Below, piece by piece: positions 55,398 to 63,432 of a stretch of DNA of 64,000 nt. The notes under the pieces were generated by a model that was given only the letters and a program-made list of their open reading frames with translations, searched no databases and had not been told where the DNA came from. The first letter of the stretch is position 1. Every line of letters begins with the position of its first letter. Made by a program: the position numbers and the translations under genes. This DNA is from Sphingopyxis sp. (GTDB lineage: Bacteria; Pseudomonadota; Alphaproteobacteria; Sphingomonadales; Sphingomonadaceae), in assembly GCF_016704835.1 (NCBI RefSeq), contig NZ_JADIZJ010000006.1, positions 186,001 to 250,000 on the forward strand. The letters run 5' to 3'.

Positions 55398-55487
55398 TCA
55401 GAAGCGCTCGGGCCGCAGCAGGGCGGCGAGCAGATAGATGAGGAGGGCGGCGGCGGTGACGCCTGCGAGGATCAGCGCGGTGCTCAT
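55398..55487 (-). CDS. kdpF: KdpF, small subunit of the potassium ATPase
   Basis: A 29-residue protein (M-S-T-A-L-I-L-A-G...), essentially one membrane helix followed by L-L-R-P-E-R-F, the conserved KdpF ending. It stabilises the Kdp complex. It starts 3 bases after the stop of a 27-residue ORF and 12 bases before kdpA. It is too short for ordinary gene prediction. Confidence 0.93.
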   Translation of the reverse strand: MSTALILAGVTAAALLIYLLAALLRPERF

Positions 55488-55490
55488 GGG

Positions 55491-55574
55491 TTAGGCGCCG
55501 TCACAGAGGTGCGCGTAGCCGAGCGTACCCACGAAAAGCAGGGCGATAAGGCCGAGCCACAATAAATCGGACAT
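55491..55574 (-). CDS. 27-residue membrane ORF upstream of kdpF
   Basis: A 27-residue frame (M-S-D-L-L-W-L-G-L...) with one predicted membrane helix and a C-terminal Y-A-H-L-C-D segment. GGAGA lies 8 bases upstream of its ATG. It ends 3 bases before kdpF. Small proteins with a Tyr-x-x-x-Cys-Asp ending occur ahead of kdpF in other bacteria, so it may be an unannotated accessory subunit or a leader peptide. No function is known. Confidence 0.65.
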   Translation of the reverse strand: MSDLLWLGLIALLFVGTLGYAHLCDGA

Positions 55575-55643
55575 GGTTTAATCTCCGGCGAGGGGACTCC
55601 AGCGGGAGCCGGTTGGGATGTGGGCGCCGCTACGCCCCTTCGC

Positions 55644-55697
55644 CGTAAAGTTTCGCGGGCGAATTGGCCGATCCGCATAAAGTTTCCATAAAGTTCG
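55644..55697. promoter_or_regulatory. 11-bp direct repeats, candidate KdpE operator
   Basis: CGTAAAGTTTC (55644-55654), CATAAAGTTTC (55676-55686) and CATAAAGTTCG (55687-55697) are direct repeats. The last two are in tandem with an 11-base period, and the first is 32 bases (three helical turns) away. OmpR-type regulators bind such tandem repeats. The array lies between the divergent kdpF operon and kdpD, so it could control both. Confidence 0.65.
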
Positions 55698-55744
55698 GCG
55701 GCGGCCGCTTGGCGTCGGCGATCGCGTTCGTCTAAGCTTGGCCG

Positions 55745-58405
55745 ATGCCGACGCCGCCCTCTTCGGAAAAACGACCCTCGCCCGAAGCCCTGTTGCGTCA
55801 GGCGCGGCGTGAGGATCGCGGCCAGCTCAAGATATTCCTCGGTGCCGCGCCGGGGGTCGGCAAGACCTACGCGATGCTTCAGGAAGGCGCAGCGCTGAAA
55901 CGTGTCGGGGTCGATGTCGTTATTGCCGTTGTCGAAACCCATGGCCGCGCCGAAACCGAAGCCCTGCTCAGCGGACAGGAAATCATCGCACGCCGCGAGC
56001 AGGAATATCGCGGCCGCACGCTCACCGAAATGGACCTCGACGCCGTGCTGCGCCGCGCACCCGCGCTGGCGCTGGTCGATGAATATGCCCATACCAACGT
56101 CGAGGGCAGCCGCCACCCCAAACGGTGGCAGGACGTCGCTGAACTGCTCGACGCGGGTATCGACGTCTATACAACGCTGAACATCCAGCATGTCGAGAGC
56201 CTCAACGATGTCGTTGCCAGCTTCACACGCGTCCGCGTGCGCGAGACGGTACCCGACAGCGTGTTCGAGGGCGCCGAGATCAAGCTTGTCGACCTGCCGC
56301 CCGACGAACTGATTGACCGGTTGAAGGACGGCAAAGTCTATGTGCCACAGGAAGCGTCGCGCGCGCTCGGTCATTTCTTTTCCAAGCCGAACCTGTCGGC
56401 CTTGCGCGAAATGGCGCTGCGCCGGGCGGCGCTTAGCGTCGATCGCCAGATGCTGCACGACCTCGATGTCGGGGGTCTCGCGGGGACGTATGCGGCGGGC
56501 GAACGCATTCTCGTGGCGATTAGCGAGCAACCGGGTGCCGACGCGCTGGTCCGTACCGCCAAACGGCTTGCCGACGGGCTCAATGCGCCGTGGACGGCGG
56601 TCCATATCGAAACTCCTCGCAGCGAAAATTTCGACGAAGATGCCAAGCGGCGGATTGCCGCGGCACTGTCACTCGCTGCCACCCTCGGCGCGACGATCGC
56701 CACCATTCCGTCCGAGAATGTCATTGCCGGATTGCGGGGCCAGATCGAGGTGCAGCGGGCGACGCAGCTGATCATCGGCCGCTCGCAACGCAGCTGGTGG
56801 TTCGAGCTGCGCCATGGGTCGGTGGTCGAAACGCTGATTCGAGGGTCAAACGATCTGGCAGTCCATGTCATTCCGTCGCCAGAAACCATTTCCGGCGCGG
56901 TGGGGTGGGCCGGCTGGCTGCGCGGCTGGGGACAGCCGGCGGCGTATATGGGCGCGCTGATACTGATCGCGGCGACAACGCTGCTCGCCAGAATTGCTCA
57001 GCCGCTCATCGGCCGCGGCGCCGTCGACCTGCTCTATCTCGTTCCGGTAATCGTCACTGCGACGCTTTACGGTCTCCGCCCCGGACTGTTTGCGAGTATC
57101 GCGGCCGCGCTGGCGTTCAATTTCTTCTTTCTCGACCCACTCCACACCTTCACCATCGCCGATCCGCAAAGTGTGCTGACGATGCTGGTGCTGACCGGGG
57201 TGGCGGCGGTGACCAGCAACCTCGCGGGTCGGCTCAGGACCCGCGCGCGGATTGGCGTGCGCAGCGCTGAGGAAAATGCCTCGCTGGCTGCCTTCGGTCA
57301 GATGCTGGCGCGGGCATCGGATCGCGAGGCGACCGCGGTCGCGACCTGCGATGAAGTGTCGCGACTGCTGGGCGTACGCTGCGTCATGTTCGCCGAAACT
57401 GAAGGCGTCTTGAGCTTGATCGTGGCGCGTCCGCGCGAGGCGACGATCTCGCCGATCGATCAGGCGGCGGCCGAATGGGCATGGAGCAGCGGTGAGCCCG
57501 CCGGTCGCGGTACGGGCACGCTGCTGGCCTCGGACTGGCAGTTCCACCCGCTCAAGACCAGCCTTGGCGTCCTCGCGGTGCTCGGCATCGCGCGCGACGA
57601 CGACAGCGCCCCGGTCGCTGCCGACAAGGCAACCTTGCTTGCAACGCTGATCGGGCAGGCGGCGCTCGCGCATGAGCGCCTCTATCTCGAGGATGAAATG
57701 CGCAGCCTGTCGGTGCTCGAAGAGCGCGACCGGCTGCGCGCAGCGTTGCTGTCGTCGATCGGCCACGACCTGCGCACGCCGCTGACCGGGGTAACTGCAG
57801 CGATCGAGGCCATCGGAGCCGAGCATCCGGGCGCCCGCTCGCTGCCAACCGCGCGCGCTGAGCTTTCGCGCTTGCGCCGCTTTCTCGACAATCTGATCGA
57901 ACTGGTGCGGATCGACGCGGGGGGCATTGATCTCAGCATGGCATCGGTTGACCTCACCGATGCGGTCGCCGGGGTCGTTCACGACCTCAAGGACATGCTG
58001 CGCGGGCATCAAATCGATTTTCAGGTTCCGGCCAGCTTGCCGTTCGTCAGGACCGACGAGCGGCTGCTTCACCATATTCTGCTCAACCTGGTCGCCAATG
58101 CGGTTCAGCATGGCGGCAACGCCGGGCCGATCTCGATCATTGGCCGCCGCACCCCCGACGCGCTGCTGCTGACCATCCGCGATCGCGGCGCCGGGCTGGA
58201 ACCGGGAACCGAAACCGCCATTTTCGACACTTTTGCCCAGGGCGCGGGCACCGACCGACATGGCGGGAGCGGGCTGGGGCTGGCCATTGCCAAGGGTTTT
58301 GCCGATGCGCTGGGCATCGGCATAGGGGCCGCCAATCACCCTGATGGCGGCGGCGCGTTCACGCTGACTTTTCCCGACAAGCTAGTCGTGGCCATGTCGG
58401 ATTAG
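55745..58405 (+). CDS. kdpD: KdpD sensor histidine kinase
   Basis: An 886-residue kinase. The N-terminal KdpD domain (about 25-235) has a Walker-type G-A-A-P-G-V-G-K-T at 33-41, a USP-like domain (about 250-375) follows, and four membrane helices lie at about 400-500. A GAF domain (about 520-655), HisKA with His674 in G-H-D-L-R-T-P, and an HATPase with N-x-x-x-N-A and G-S-G-L-G-L complete it. It senses potassium limitation. It is divergent from kdpFABC-kdpE rather than downstream with kdpE. Confidence 0.95.
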   Translation: MPTPPSSEKRPSPEALLRQARREDRGQLKIFLGAAPGVGKTYAMLQEGAALKRVGVDVVIAVVETHGRAETEALLSGQEIIARREQEYRGRTLTEMDLDAVLRRAPALALVDEYAHTNVEGSRHPKRWQDVAELLDAGIDVYTTLNIQHVESLNDVVASFTRVRVRETVPDSVFEGAEIKLVDLPPDELIDRLKDGKVYVPQEASRALGHFFSKPNLSALREMALRRAALSVDRQMLHDLDVGGLAGTYAAGERILVAISEQPGADALVRTAKRLADGLNAPWTAVHIETPRSENFDEDAKRRIAAALSLAATLGATIATIPSENVIAGLRGQIEVQRATQLIIGRSQRSWWFELRHGSVVETLIRGSNDLAVHVIPSPETISGAVGWAGWLRGWGQPAAYMGALILIAATTLLARIAQPLIGRGAVDLLYLVPVIVTATLYGLRPGLFASIAAALAFNFFFLDPLHTFTIADPQSVLTMLVLTGVAAVTSNLAGRLRTRARIGVRSAEENASLAAFGQMLARASDREATAVATCDEVSRLLGVRCVMFAETEGVLSLIVARPREATISPIDQAAAEWAWSSGEPAGRGTGTLLASDWQFHPLKTSLGVLAVLGIARDDDSAPVAADKATLLATLIGQAALAHERLYLEDEMRSLSVLEERDRLRAALLSSIGHDLRTPLTGVTAAIEAIGAEHPGARSLPTARAELSRLRRFLDNLIELVRIDAGGIDLSMASVDLTDAVAGVVHDLKDMLRGHQIDFQVPASLPFVRTDERLLHHILLNLVANAVQHGGNAGPISIIGRRTPDALLLTIRDRGAGLEPGTETAIFDTFAQGAGTDRHGGSGLGLAIAKGFADALGIGIGAANHPDGGGAFTLTFPDKLVVAMSD

Positions 58406-58469
58406 CCGGGCGGTAGCAGCCGCAGGGTCTTCGTCGATGGAGTGCGGCCGCCCCGGCGCGCGCTGATAG

Positions 58470-58486
58470 TTAACACGCCGTTAACC
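58470..58486. promoter_or_regulatory. CtrA-type binding site (TTAA-N7-TTAA)
   Basis: TTAA (58470-58473), CACGCCG, TTAACC (58481-58486) matches the alphaproteobacterial CtrA consensus TTAA-N7-TTAAC. It lies 35 bases before the LapG-like gene start. CtrA controls cell-cycle, motility and adhesion genes. Binding is inferred from sequence only. Confidence 0.6.
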
Positions 58487-58520
58487 ATGTTGCTGAAGCG
58501 AATTCTCACCTCGCTGCGGC

Positions 58521-59489
58521 ATGACTTGCGGCATGATCGCGCGCGCGCCTCCTCCGGCCTTCACCAGTCTTGCCACGCTTGCGATGGTGGCCGCCGCCGC
58601 CTTGCTGCCGACGACCGCCCATGCGGCCATCGCGGCGCCGCTCGCGAAGGCCGCCAACACCAAGCGTTTTGCGGTCAGCGACACATGCCGCGCCCGTGCG
58701 GCATTTGCATCGCCGGCGCTCACGTCCGTTACGCCGTCGCCGATCGCGGACCAGTTGCCAAGCGCGCTCGATCGGATGCGGATGAGCCAGGAACGCCCGA
58801 TGCCAATCGTCGATGTCACCCCGGCGCGCGGCGAACCCGCCACCGTCCGAGCCGTCGCAACGGGCGCCGATCGCCTTTTCAAGCCCGTTCGCCCTCCATC
58901 CATGTCGTTGGCGCAGACCGCCTCTGCGCCGCGGGTCGACTGCGCCGCGCAGGCCGCTGCGATGGCGTCGCCTGCGTTCGATGACGACAGCGAACTCGGG
59001 ACGTTGGCGATCCAGGTCGAAACGACACGCTTTGACGATCGCTGGGCGCGCGTTCGCCGCCCGCCGGCGGTGCGACTGATGCGGGCGCAGCTCGATCGCG
59101 CCGTGGTGAACCATGGCATCGGTGAAGCGGCGACACTCGAGCGCGTCAACCTGTGGGTCAATCGTCAGATCGCCTATGTCGATGACGAGCGCAATTACCG
59201 ACAACGCGACTTCTGGGCGACCGCCGACGAGACGGTCGCCCGCGGCAGCGGCGATTGCGAGGACTTTGCAATCCTGAAAATGCATATGCTGCGCGCCGCC
59301 GGCATCGATGATGATCGCATGAAGCTGGTTTTGTTGCGCGATCTTGCGCTCAACGCCGACCATGCATTTCTGTTGGTACGGTCCGCATCCGGATGGGTCG
59401 TGCTCGATAACATGACCGACCGGATCTACGATGGCCGTCAATCCGATGCGATGCGGCCGATCCTCTCGTTTAGCGGCAGTCACCGCTGA
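58521..59489 (+). CDS. LapG-type transglutaminase-like cysteine protease
   Basis: A 322-residue exported protein with a signal peptide (best from Met5: cleavage near T-A-H-A). A variable region of about 130 residues precedes the catalytic domain of the bacterial transglutaminase-like cysteine proteinase family. The catalytic triad is Cys246 in G-D-C-E-D, His281 in D-H-A-F-L and Asp296 in V-L-D-N. LapG members cleave RTX-type surface adhesins in the periplasm under c-di-GMP control by LapD. Type I secretion genes lie 1.6 kb downstream, which supports the link. The ATG at 58533 is an alternative start. Confidence 0.8.
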   Translation: MTCGMIARAPPPAFTSLATLAMVAAAALLPTTAHAAIAAPLAKAANTKRFAVSDTCRARAAFASPALTSVTPSPIADQLPSALDRMRMSQERPMPIVDVTPARGEPATVRAVATGADRLFKPVRPPSMSLAQTASAPRVDCAAQAAAMASPAFDDDSELGTLAIQVETTRFDDRWARVRRPPAVRLMRAQLDRAVVNHGIGEAATLERVNLWVNRQIAYVDDERNYRQRDFWATADETVARGSGDCEDFAILKMHMLRAAGIDDDRMKLVLLRDLALNADHAFLLVRSASGWVVLDNMTDRIYDGRQSDAMRPILSFSGSHR

Positions 59490-59497
59490 GTCCATGG

Positions 59498-59716
59498 CTA
59501 TCGCGACGCGGCGGCGCCGACATTGATAACGACTTTATCGGACAAGGCCGAAGTATCGTCGGCAGGCTTTGCAAGCGCATCAGCGGCAGTGACCGGGCGG
59601 ACGGCGTCCAAGACTGCTTTGGTGAGCATAGCCGGGGCGCGGCTCGCGTTGGCGCATCTGTCGATCGTGAACGAACTGCCAAAGATGTTTGGACGCCTGC
59701 CGTCGCGCGGAGCCAA
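59498..59716 (-). CDS. possible small gene or gene fragment of unknown function
   Basis: This frame reads 72 residues from a TTG, ending R*. Codons have the high third-position GC of real genes here. The frame continues upstream without a start codon (Y-P-P-P-I-G-S-V-Y-L-A-P-R) to a TGA at 59795-59797, which suggests that the 5' end of a larger gene was lost. It could be a pseudogene remnant. No family is recognised and translation is uncertain. Confidence 0.3.
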   Translation of the reverse strand: MAPRDGRRPNIFGSSFTIDRCANASRAPAMLTKAVLDAVRPVTAADALAKPADDTSALSDKVVINVGAAASR

Positions 59717-60268
59717 ATAAACGCTGCCGATCGGTGGAGGGTATTGATCAAATCGCTGGATTTCAAAGCTTCTGACCGCAGCGTGGAAATGCTGTCAAAT
59801 CGGCAGCATCGAATGAACTGCGACTCGCGCAGTGCTATCGGTTTAGAACCAGCTCTTTATCAGCTGACGGGCGAGCATTAACCAGAGTTATTAGCGATTT
59901 CGGCCCGATCTGGGCCGGCGCGCGGTCGGCCACCTATCCAAAAGGATAGCGAACGGCCGGGTTGACCGCTTCAGAATAAGCCGCTGCATTTGATGCGATT
60001 AAATTAGCCGCATGGCCGCGGAAGTGCGCCAGGGCGTATATCGCGGCGATCTCGAACGTACCCCTTTGTGGGTATGCATCAAAATCCTCGTAGATTGTGT
60101 CATTTAGTTGTATAACTATATGGGTAGTTATTAGATAACCAAACTACAAGCTTAACATATTCAACGTGGTGAGGGGTCCGCCGCGATGAAGATCAAAGAG
60201 AATTTGGGGTTTAGACCGAAAACCAGACAAGTAGGGTCGCCTTGACTGAGCATTCAGGGGAGGCGGAA
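59717..60268. other. AT-richer intergenic region with hairpins
   Basis: About 550 bases without a convincing gene, less GC-rich than its surroundings. Perfect stems occur at 59901-59917 (CGGCCC/GGGCCG) and 59927-59959 (CTATCC-AAAA-GGATAG within CGGCC/GGCCG), with TACCC/GGGTA at 60059-60074. It leads to the LuxR-type regulator and probably contains its promoter and a long leader, or a small RNA. Confidence 0.5.
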
Positions 60269-61009
60269 ATGTCGCAATTGATCAAGATTTCGCTCTTGGC
60301 GAAATATGAAATCGCGAGGGAAGGGTTACGCAACATCCTTTCCGGCGAGAGTTTTCAAATCCAGGCGTCGGTTGCCGATGCGTCGGCGCTGTTCGACGCG
60401 CAGGGGGCGATCGTGGACGATGTCGATTGCCATGTCATCGTTGTCGATGGTGGGGATAGCGGGTTCGGGCTTGACGCGTGCCGTCGGCTCGCGGCGAAAA
60501 AGATCCATGCGCGGCTGGCGCTGCTGTTCGATCACTATGTCTTTGAGGATGTGGTCGAGGCGTTTCAGATCGGGGTGGACGCCGTCATCGTCAAGGAGAT
60601 CCTGTGCGCGCCGCTGGTCGAGTCGATCAAATTGGCTGCGCTGGGGGAAAAGGTGTTCCCGTCGCAGCTGGTCAACAATCTGACCAGCTGGGTTCCGGCC
60701 GCGCTGGGCGGTGACTGGAAGAGCAGTGCGGCGTCGGTCGGGCTGTCCGACCGCGAGATCGAAATCCTCGAAAGCATTATGGCCGGGATGGCGAACAAGG
60801 TAATCGCGCGGCAGTTCGGCATTTGTGAAGCCACAGTCAAAGTGCATGTGAAGGCGATCCTGCGCAAACTGGGGGTTGAAAACCGCACCCAGGCGGCAAC
60901 CTGGGGGGTTAAGAATGGCCTGGGGGAGCCGGTGCAGTTGAACCTGCGCGAGGTAAGACCCGTCCGCGCCGTGGTTAGGCCGCCCCCCTATTCGGGCCGG
61001 GCGGCCTGA
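60269..61009 (+). CDS. LuxR-family response regulator with atypical receiver
   Basis: A 246-residue protein. A receiver-like domain (about 5-135) keeps Asp60 and Lys109, but the usual N-terminal acidic pair is replaced by A-K-Y-E. A C-terminal LuxR helix-turn-helix spans about 158-212. The missing acidic pair suggests phosphorylation-independent control. GGGGAGGCGG lies just before ATG 60269, so that is the start; a TTG 27 bases upstream is unlikely. Between LapG-like and type I secretion genes, it may regulate adhesin export. A terminator follows. Confidence 0.82.
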   Translation: MSQLIKISLLAKYEIAREGLRNILSGESFQIQASVADASALFDAQGAIVDDVDCHVIVVDGGDSGFGLDACRRLAAKKIHARLALLFDHYVFEDVVEAFQIGVDAVIVKEILCAPLVESIKLAALGEKVFPSQLVNNLTSWVPAALGGDWKSSAASVGLSDREIEILESIMAGMANKVIARQFGICEATVKVHVKAILRKLGVENRTQAATWGVKNGLGEPVQLNLREVRPVRAVVRPPPYSGRAA

Positions 61010-61038
61010 CGTCGGTCATCGTCGGCTTAAGCAAAAAA

Positions 61039-61073
61039 GAGGCGCTGCGGGGACAACTGCGGTGCCTCTTTTT
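61039..61073. terminator. bidirectional intrinsic terminator
   Basis: An 11-bp stem with three wobble pairs (61039-61049 with 61058-61068) is flanked by a run of As on the left and Ts on the right, so it can end both the LuxR-type gene and the convergent HlyD gene. Confidence 0.88.
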
Positions 61074-61096
61074 GTTATCGCGTTATGCCGAGTTTC

Positions 61097-62374
61097 TCAG
61101 CGTTCGGTAAACGCCTCAGACCGAGCCCGCAGGAACGGCTTGAACAAATAGCTTAGGATGCTTTTCTTGCCCGTCAGCACCTCGACATCGCAGATCATCC
61201 CTGGCGTGATCGGCAGCTGGCGCCGGCCATTTTGCAGATAGGCAACATCGGTTTCGACAACGACTGTAAAATAGGCCTCTTTGGTGGCCTCGTCATACAG
61301 GCTGTCTGCTGAGATCTGAACGACGCGGCCGGACAGGCCGCCATAGACCGCAAAATCATAAGCGGTAACTTTGACATTCGCGCGGTCGTTGACCTTTATG
61401 AAGGCGATGTCGCGCGGGGCGACACGCGCTTCGATCAATAGTTTGTCGCCCACCGGCACGACCTGCATGATCTTTTGCCCGGCCTGGACGAACCCACCCA
61501 CCGTGGTGACCTGGACATCGTTGACTATGCCGTTGGCCGGCGAGCGGATTTCGCTGCGTTGCTGGCGTCCGGTGGCGCCGCGCAGCGATTCGGAATTGAC
61601 CGCCATCTTGGCGACGATCTGGTTACGCTCATCGAGCGCCTCCTGACGAAATTCCAACCCGGCGGAGGCGGCCTGCGCCTGCGCTTCGCTGATCGCGGCT
61701 GCGGCGCGCGACGCGGCCTGTTCGGCGGCGGCCAGCTTGCCGCGTACCTCGGTCGCTTCGCGCTGGGCGTTGAGCAATTCGGTCTGGGGGACGATCGATT
61801 TCGCGGCGAGCGGCGCCAGCAATTCGACCTGGCTTTGCGCGAGCGACAGGCTCGATCGCAGCGAGGCGATCGTCGCCTGTGCTTCGCCATAGTCGCGGCG
61901 GCGCTGTTCCACCGCGGCGTTGAGCGCCATGCGGCGGCTGCGCTGGGTCGCGGCGCGGACCGATTGCAGATCGGCCTCTTGGCTGCACTCCGCCGGTCGG
62001 ACGCCGCTGGCGCTGGGCGCGCAATCGCCTGCAGACGCACCGTTGCCTTCACGCCCCAAGCGCGCGGCACGGGCCGCCAGCGAACGGTTCTCCGCCGCGA
62101 TCTGGCCGAGCTGCGACGAGGATTCGGTGTCGTCGAGGCGCACGAGCAACTGCCCCTTGCGCACGGGTTGGCCCGATCGCACGACGATGTTCAAAATGGT
62201 CGCCGGTTCGGATGATTGAATGATCTGCGCCTTGCTTGACGGGATCACGCGGCCCTGGCCTCGCGTGACTTCATCGACCTGGGCAAAGCTTGCCCAGCTG
62301 ACAAAAACGAACAGCCCGACCCCCGATGCCAGGATGATCCGGCGGGTGCCGACATAGGGCCGCGATCTGATCAT
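61097..62374 (-). CDS. HlyD-family type I secretion adaptor
   Basis: A 425-residue membrane fusion protein with one N-terminal helix (about 13-32), a lipoyl-like hairpin region and a long periplasmic coiled coil (about 85-270). It has a C-terminal P-L-T-P-G-M-type end (here L-P-I-T-P-G-M-I-C-D-V-E-V). It bridges the inner-membrane ABC transporter to a TolC-type outer channel to export RTX-like proteins. It is last in the ABC-hydrolase-HlyD operon and starts by four-base overlap with the hydrolase. Confidence 0.92.
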   Translation of the reverse strand: MIRSRPYVGTRRIILASGVGLFVFVSWASFAQVDEVTRGQGRVIPSSKAQIIQSSEPATILNIVVRSGQPVRKGQLLVRLDDTESSSQLGQIAAENRSLAARAARLGREGNGASAGDCAPSASGVRPAECSQEADLQSVRAATQRSRRMALNAAVEQRRRDYGEAQATIASLRSSLSLAQSQVELLAPLAAKSIVPQTELLNAQREATEVRGKLAAAEQAASRAAAAISEAQAQAASAGLEFRQEALDERNQIVAKMAVNSESLRGATGRQQRSEIRSPANGIVNDVQVTTVGGFVQAGQKIMQVVPVGDKLLIEARVAPRDIAFIKVNDRANVKVTAYDFAVYGGLSGRVVQISADSLYDEATKEAYFTVVVETDVAYLQNGRRQLPITPGMICDVEVLTGKKSILSYLFKPFLRARSEAFTER

Positions 62375-63432
62375 GATCCACTCTCCTTTGTGGCGACGTC
62401 GAATTCGCCGCCCTGCTGCCGTGCCATCATTCGTGAGGCGCGGCTCGTTTCTTCGGGTTCTGGGATCGCCAGTTCCCAGCCGAGCGACGTGTCGAGGCGG
62501 CCGCCAGCGTCGTTGTCGGTGCGGCGTTCCTGTAGCGCATCGAGGGTGTTGCCGGCCGATAGCTGGATCAAATTCTGCCCGTCACTGCCGTCGCGCGAGC
62601 GCGCCATGGCGCTTCGAGGCAGGATCGCCGGGATCGCTTCCAGGCCGTTATAGCGACCCGAAAATGCGCCCGGCGTTCCCCATTTTCCCGGCCAGCGATA
62701 AAAAATGTGAGCGCCGAGTTGCGCAATCTTGACCAGCTTGGGCGCCCAATAGGGCGACACATAATTGGCATGATAATGCGTCGCGTGACCGACCGAGGTT
62801 TCGACATAGCCAGCCAGTGCAGCGCGCGCGACATCTTCGGCTTCCTGCCATTTGGCCGGATTGGGACGCCGGTTAAGCGATCCGTCGCAGGTGAAGCTGA
62901 ACTGGCAGACCGGGCGGTTGACGCCCTGATAGACGACGCCGCAGATCGACTTGGGGAAGGCGGGGTGCAGGGCGCGGTTGATCACCACCTGCGCGACCGC
63001 GCGCCGTCCGGCGATGGGTTCATAGGCCGCTTCGAAATATACCGCCTGGGTCAGGCAGCGCAGAGCGGTCAGCGCCGTCTTTTGATCGATCGTCACCGGG
63101 TGGAAGGGCCGCGCCGACGCGACCGGACCGGTGGAGAAGGGGATCGCCGCGTTGCGCGTCATCGCCGATTCGGGCGCTTGAATGAGCGTCGCGCCGGGGT
63201 CTTCGGTCAGCTTGATGAGGCGCACCATTTCCGGGTCGGTGATGACCGGGGCTTCAGCGTTGCTGTAGGGGGTGCCGGTGCTGTCGCCGCCGACAAAATC
63301 GGCCACATGCGCCCACATCGTCCGCGACGTGAGAAGCGTCACCACCACCGCCATCACGATGAGCCACAGGATCGTGCGGCGGTTGTCGTCGCTGGCGACC
63401 GTACCATATCTGCGGGCGGTGGCGGCGGTCAT
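62371..63432 (-). CDS. cell wall hydrolase (SleB domain) within the type I secretion operon
   Basis: A 353-residue protein with one N-terminal membrane helix (about 20-40). A SleB-type hydrolase domain (about 125-250) has L-T-Q-A-V-Y-F-E-A with the catalytic glutamate, R-R-A-V-A-Q-V-V-I-N-R and C-Q-F-S-F-x-C-D-G. Such enzymes cleave peptidoglycan glycan strands. It is overlapped at both ends by four bases (ATGA), so it is co-translated with the ABC transporter and HlyD. It may open the wall for secretion assembly, an unusual combination. Confidence 0.86.
   Translation of the reverse strand: MTAATARRYGTVASDDNRRTILWLIVMAVVVTLLTSRTMWAHVADFVGGDSTGTPYSNAEAPVITDPEMVRLIKLTEDPGATLIQAPESAMTRNAAIPFSTGPVASARPFHPVTIDQKTALTALRCLTQAVYFEAAYEPIAGRRAVAQVVINRALHPAFPKSICGVVYQGVNRPVCQFSFTCDGSLNRRPNPAKWQEAEDVARAALAGYVETSVGHATHYHANYVSPYWAPKLVKIAQLGAHIFYRWPGKWGTPGAFSGRYNGLEAIPAILPRSAMARSRDGSDGQNLIQLSAGNTLDALQERRTDNDAGGRLDTSLGWELAIPEPEETSRASRMMARQQGGEFDVATKESGS

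Noticed and set aside
56846..58339. 497-codon minus-strand frame inside kdpD
   Set aside because: kdpD is certain on the plus strand; the antisense frame shows composition of a shadow.
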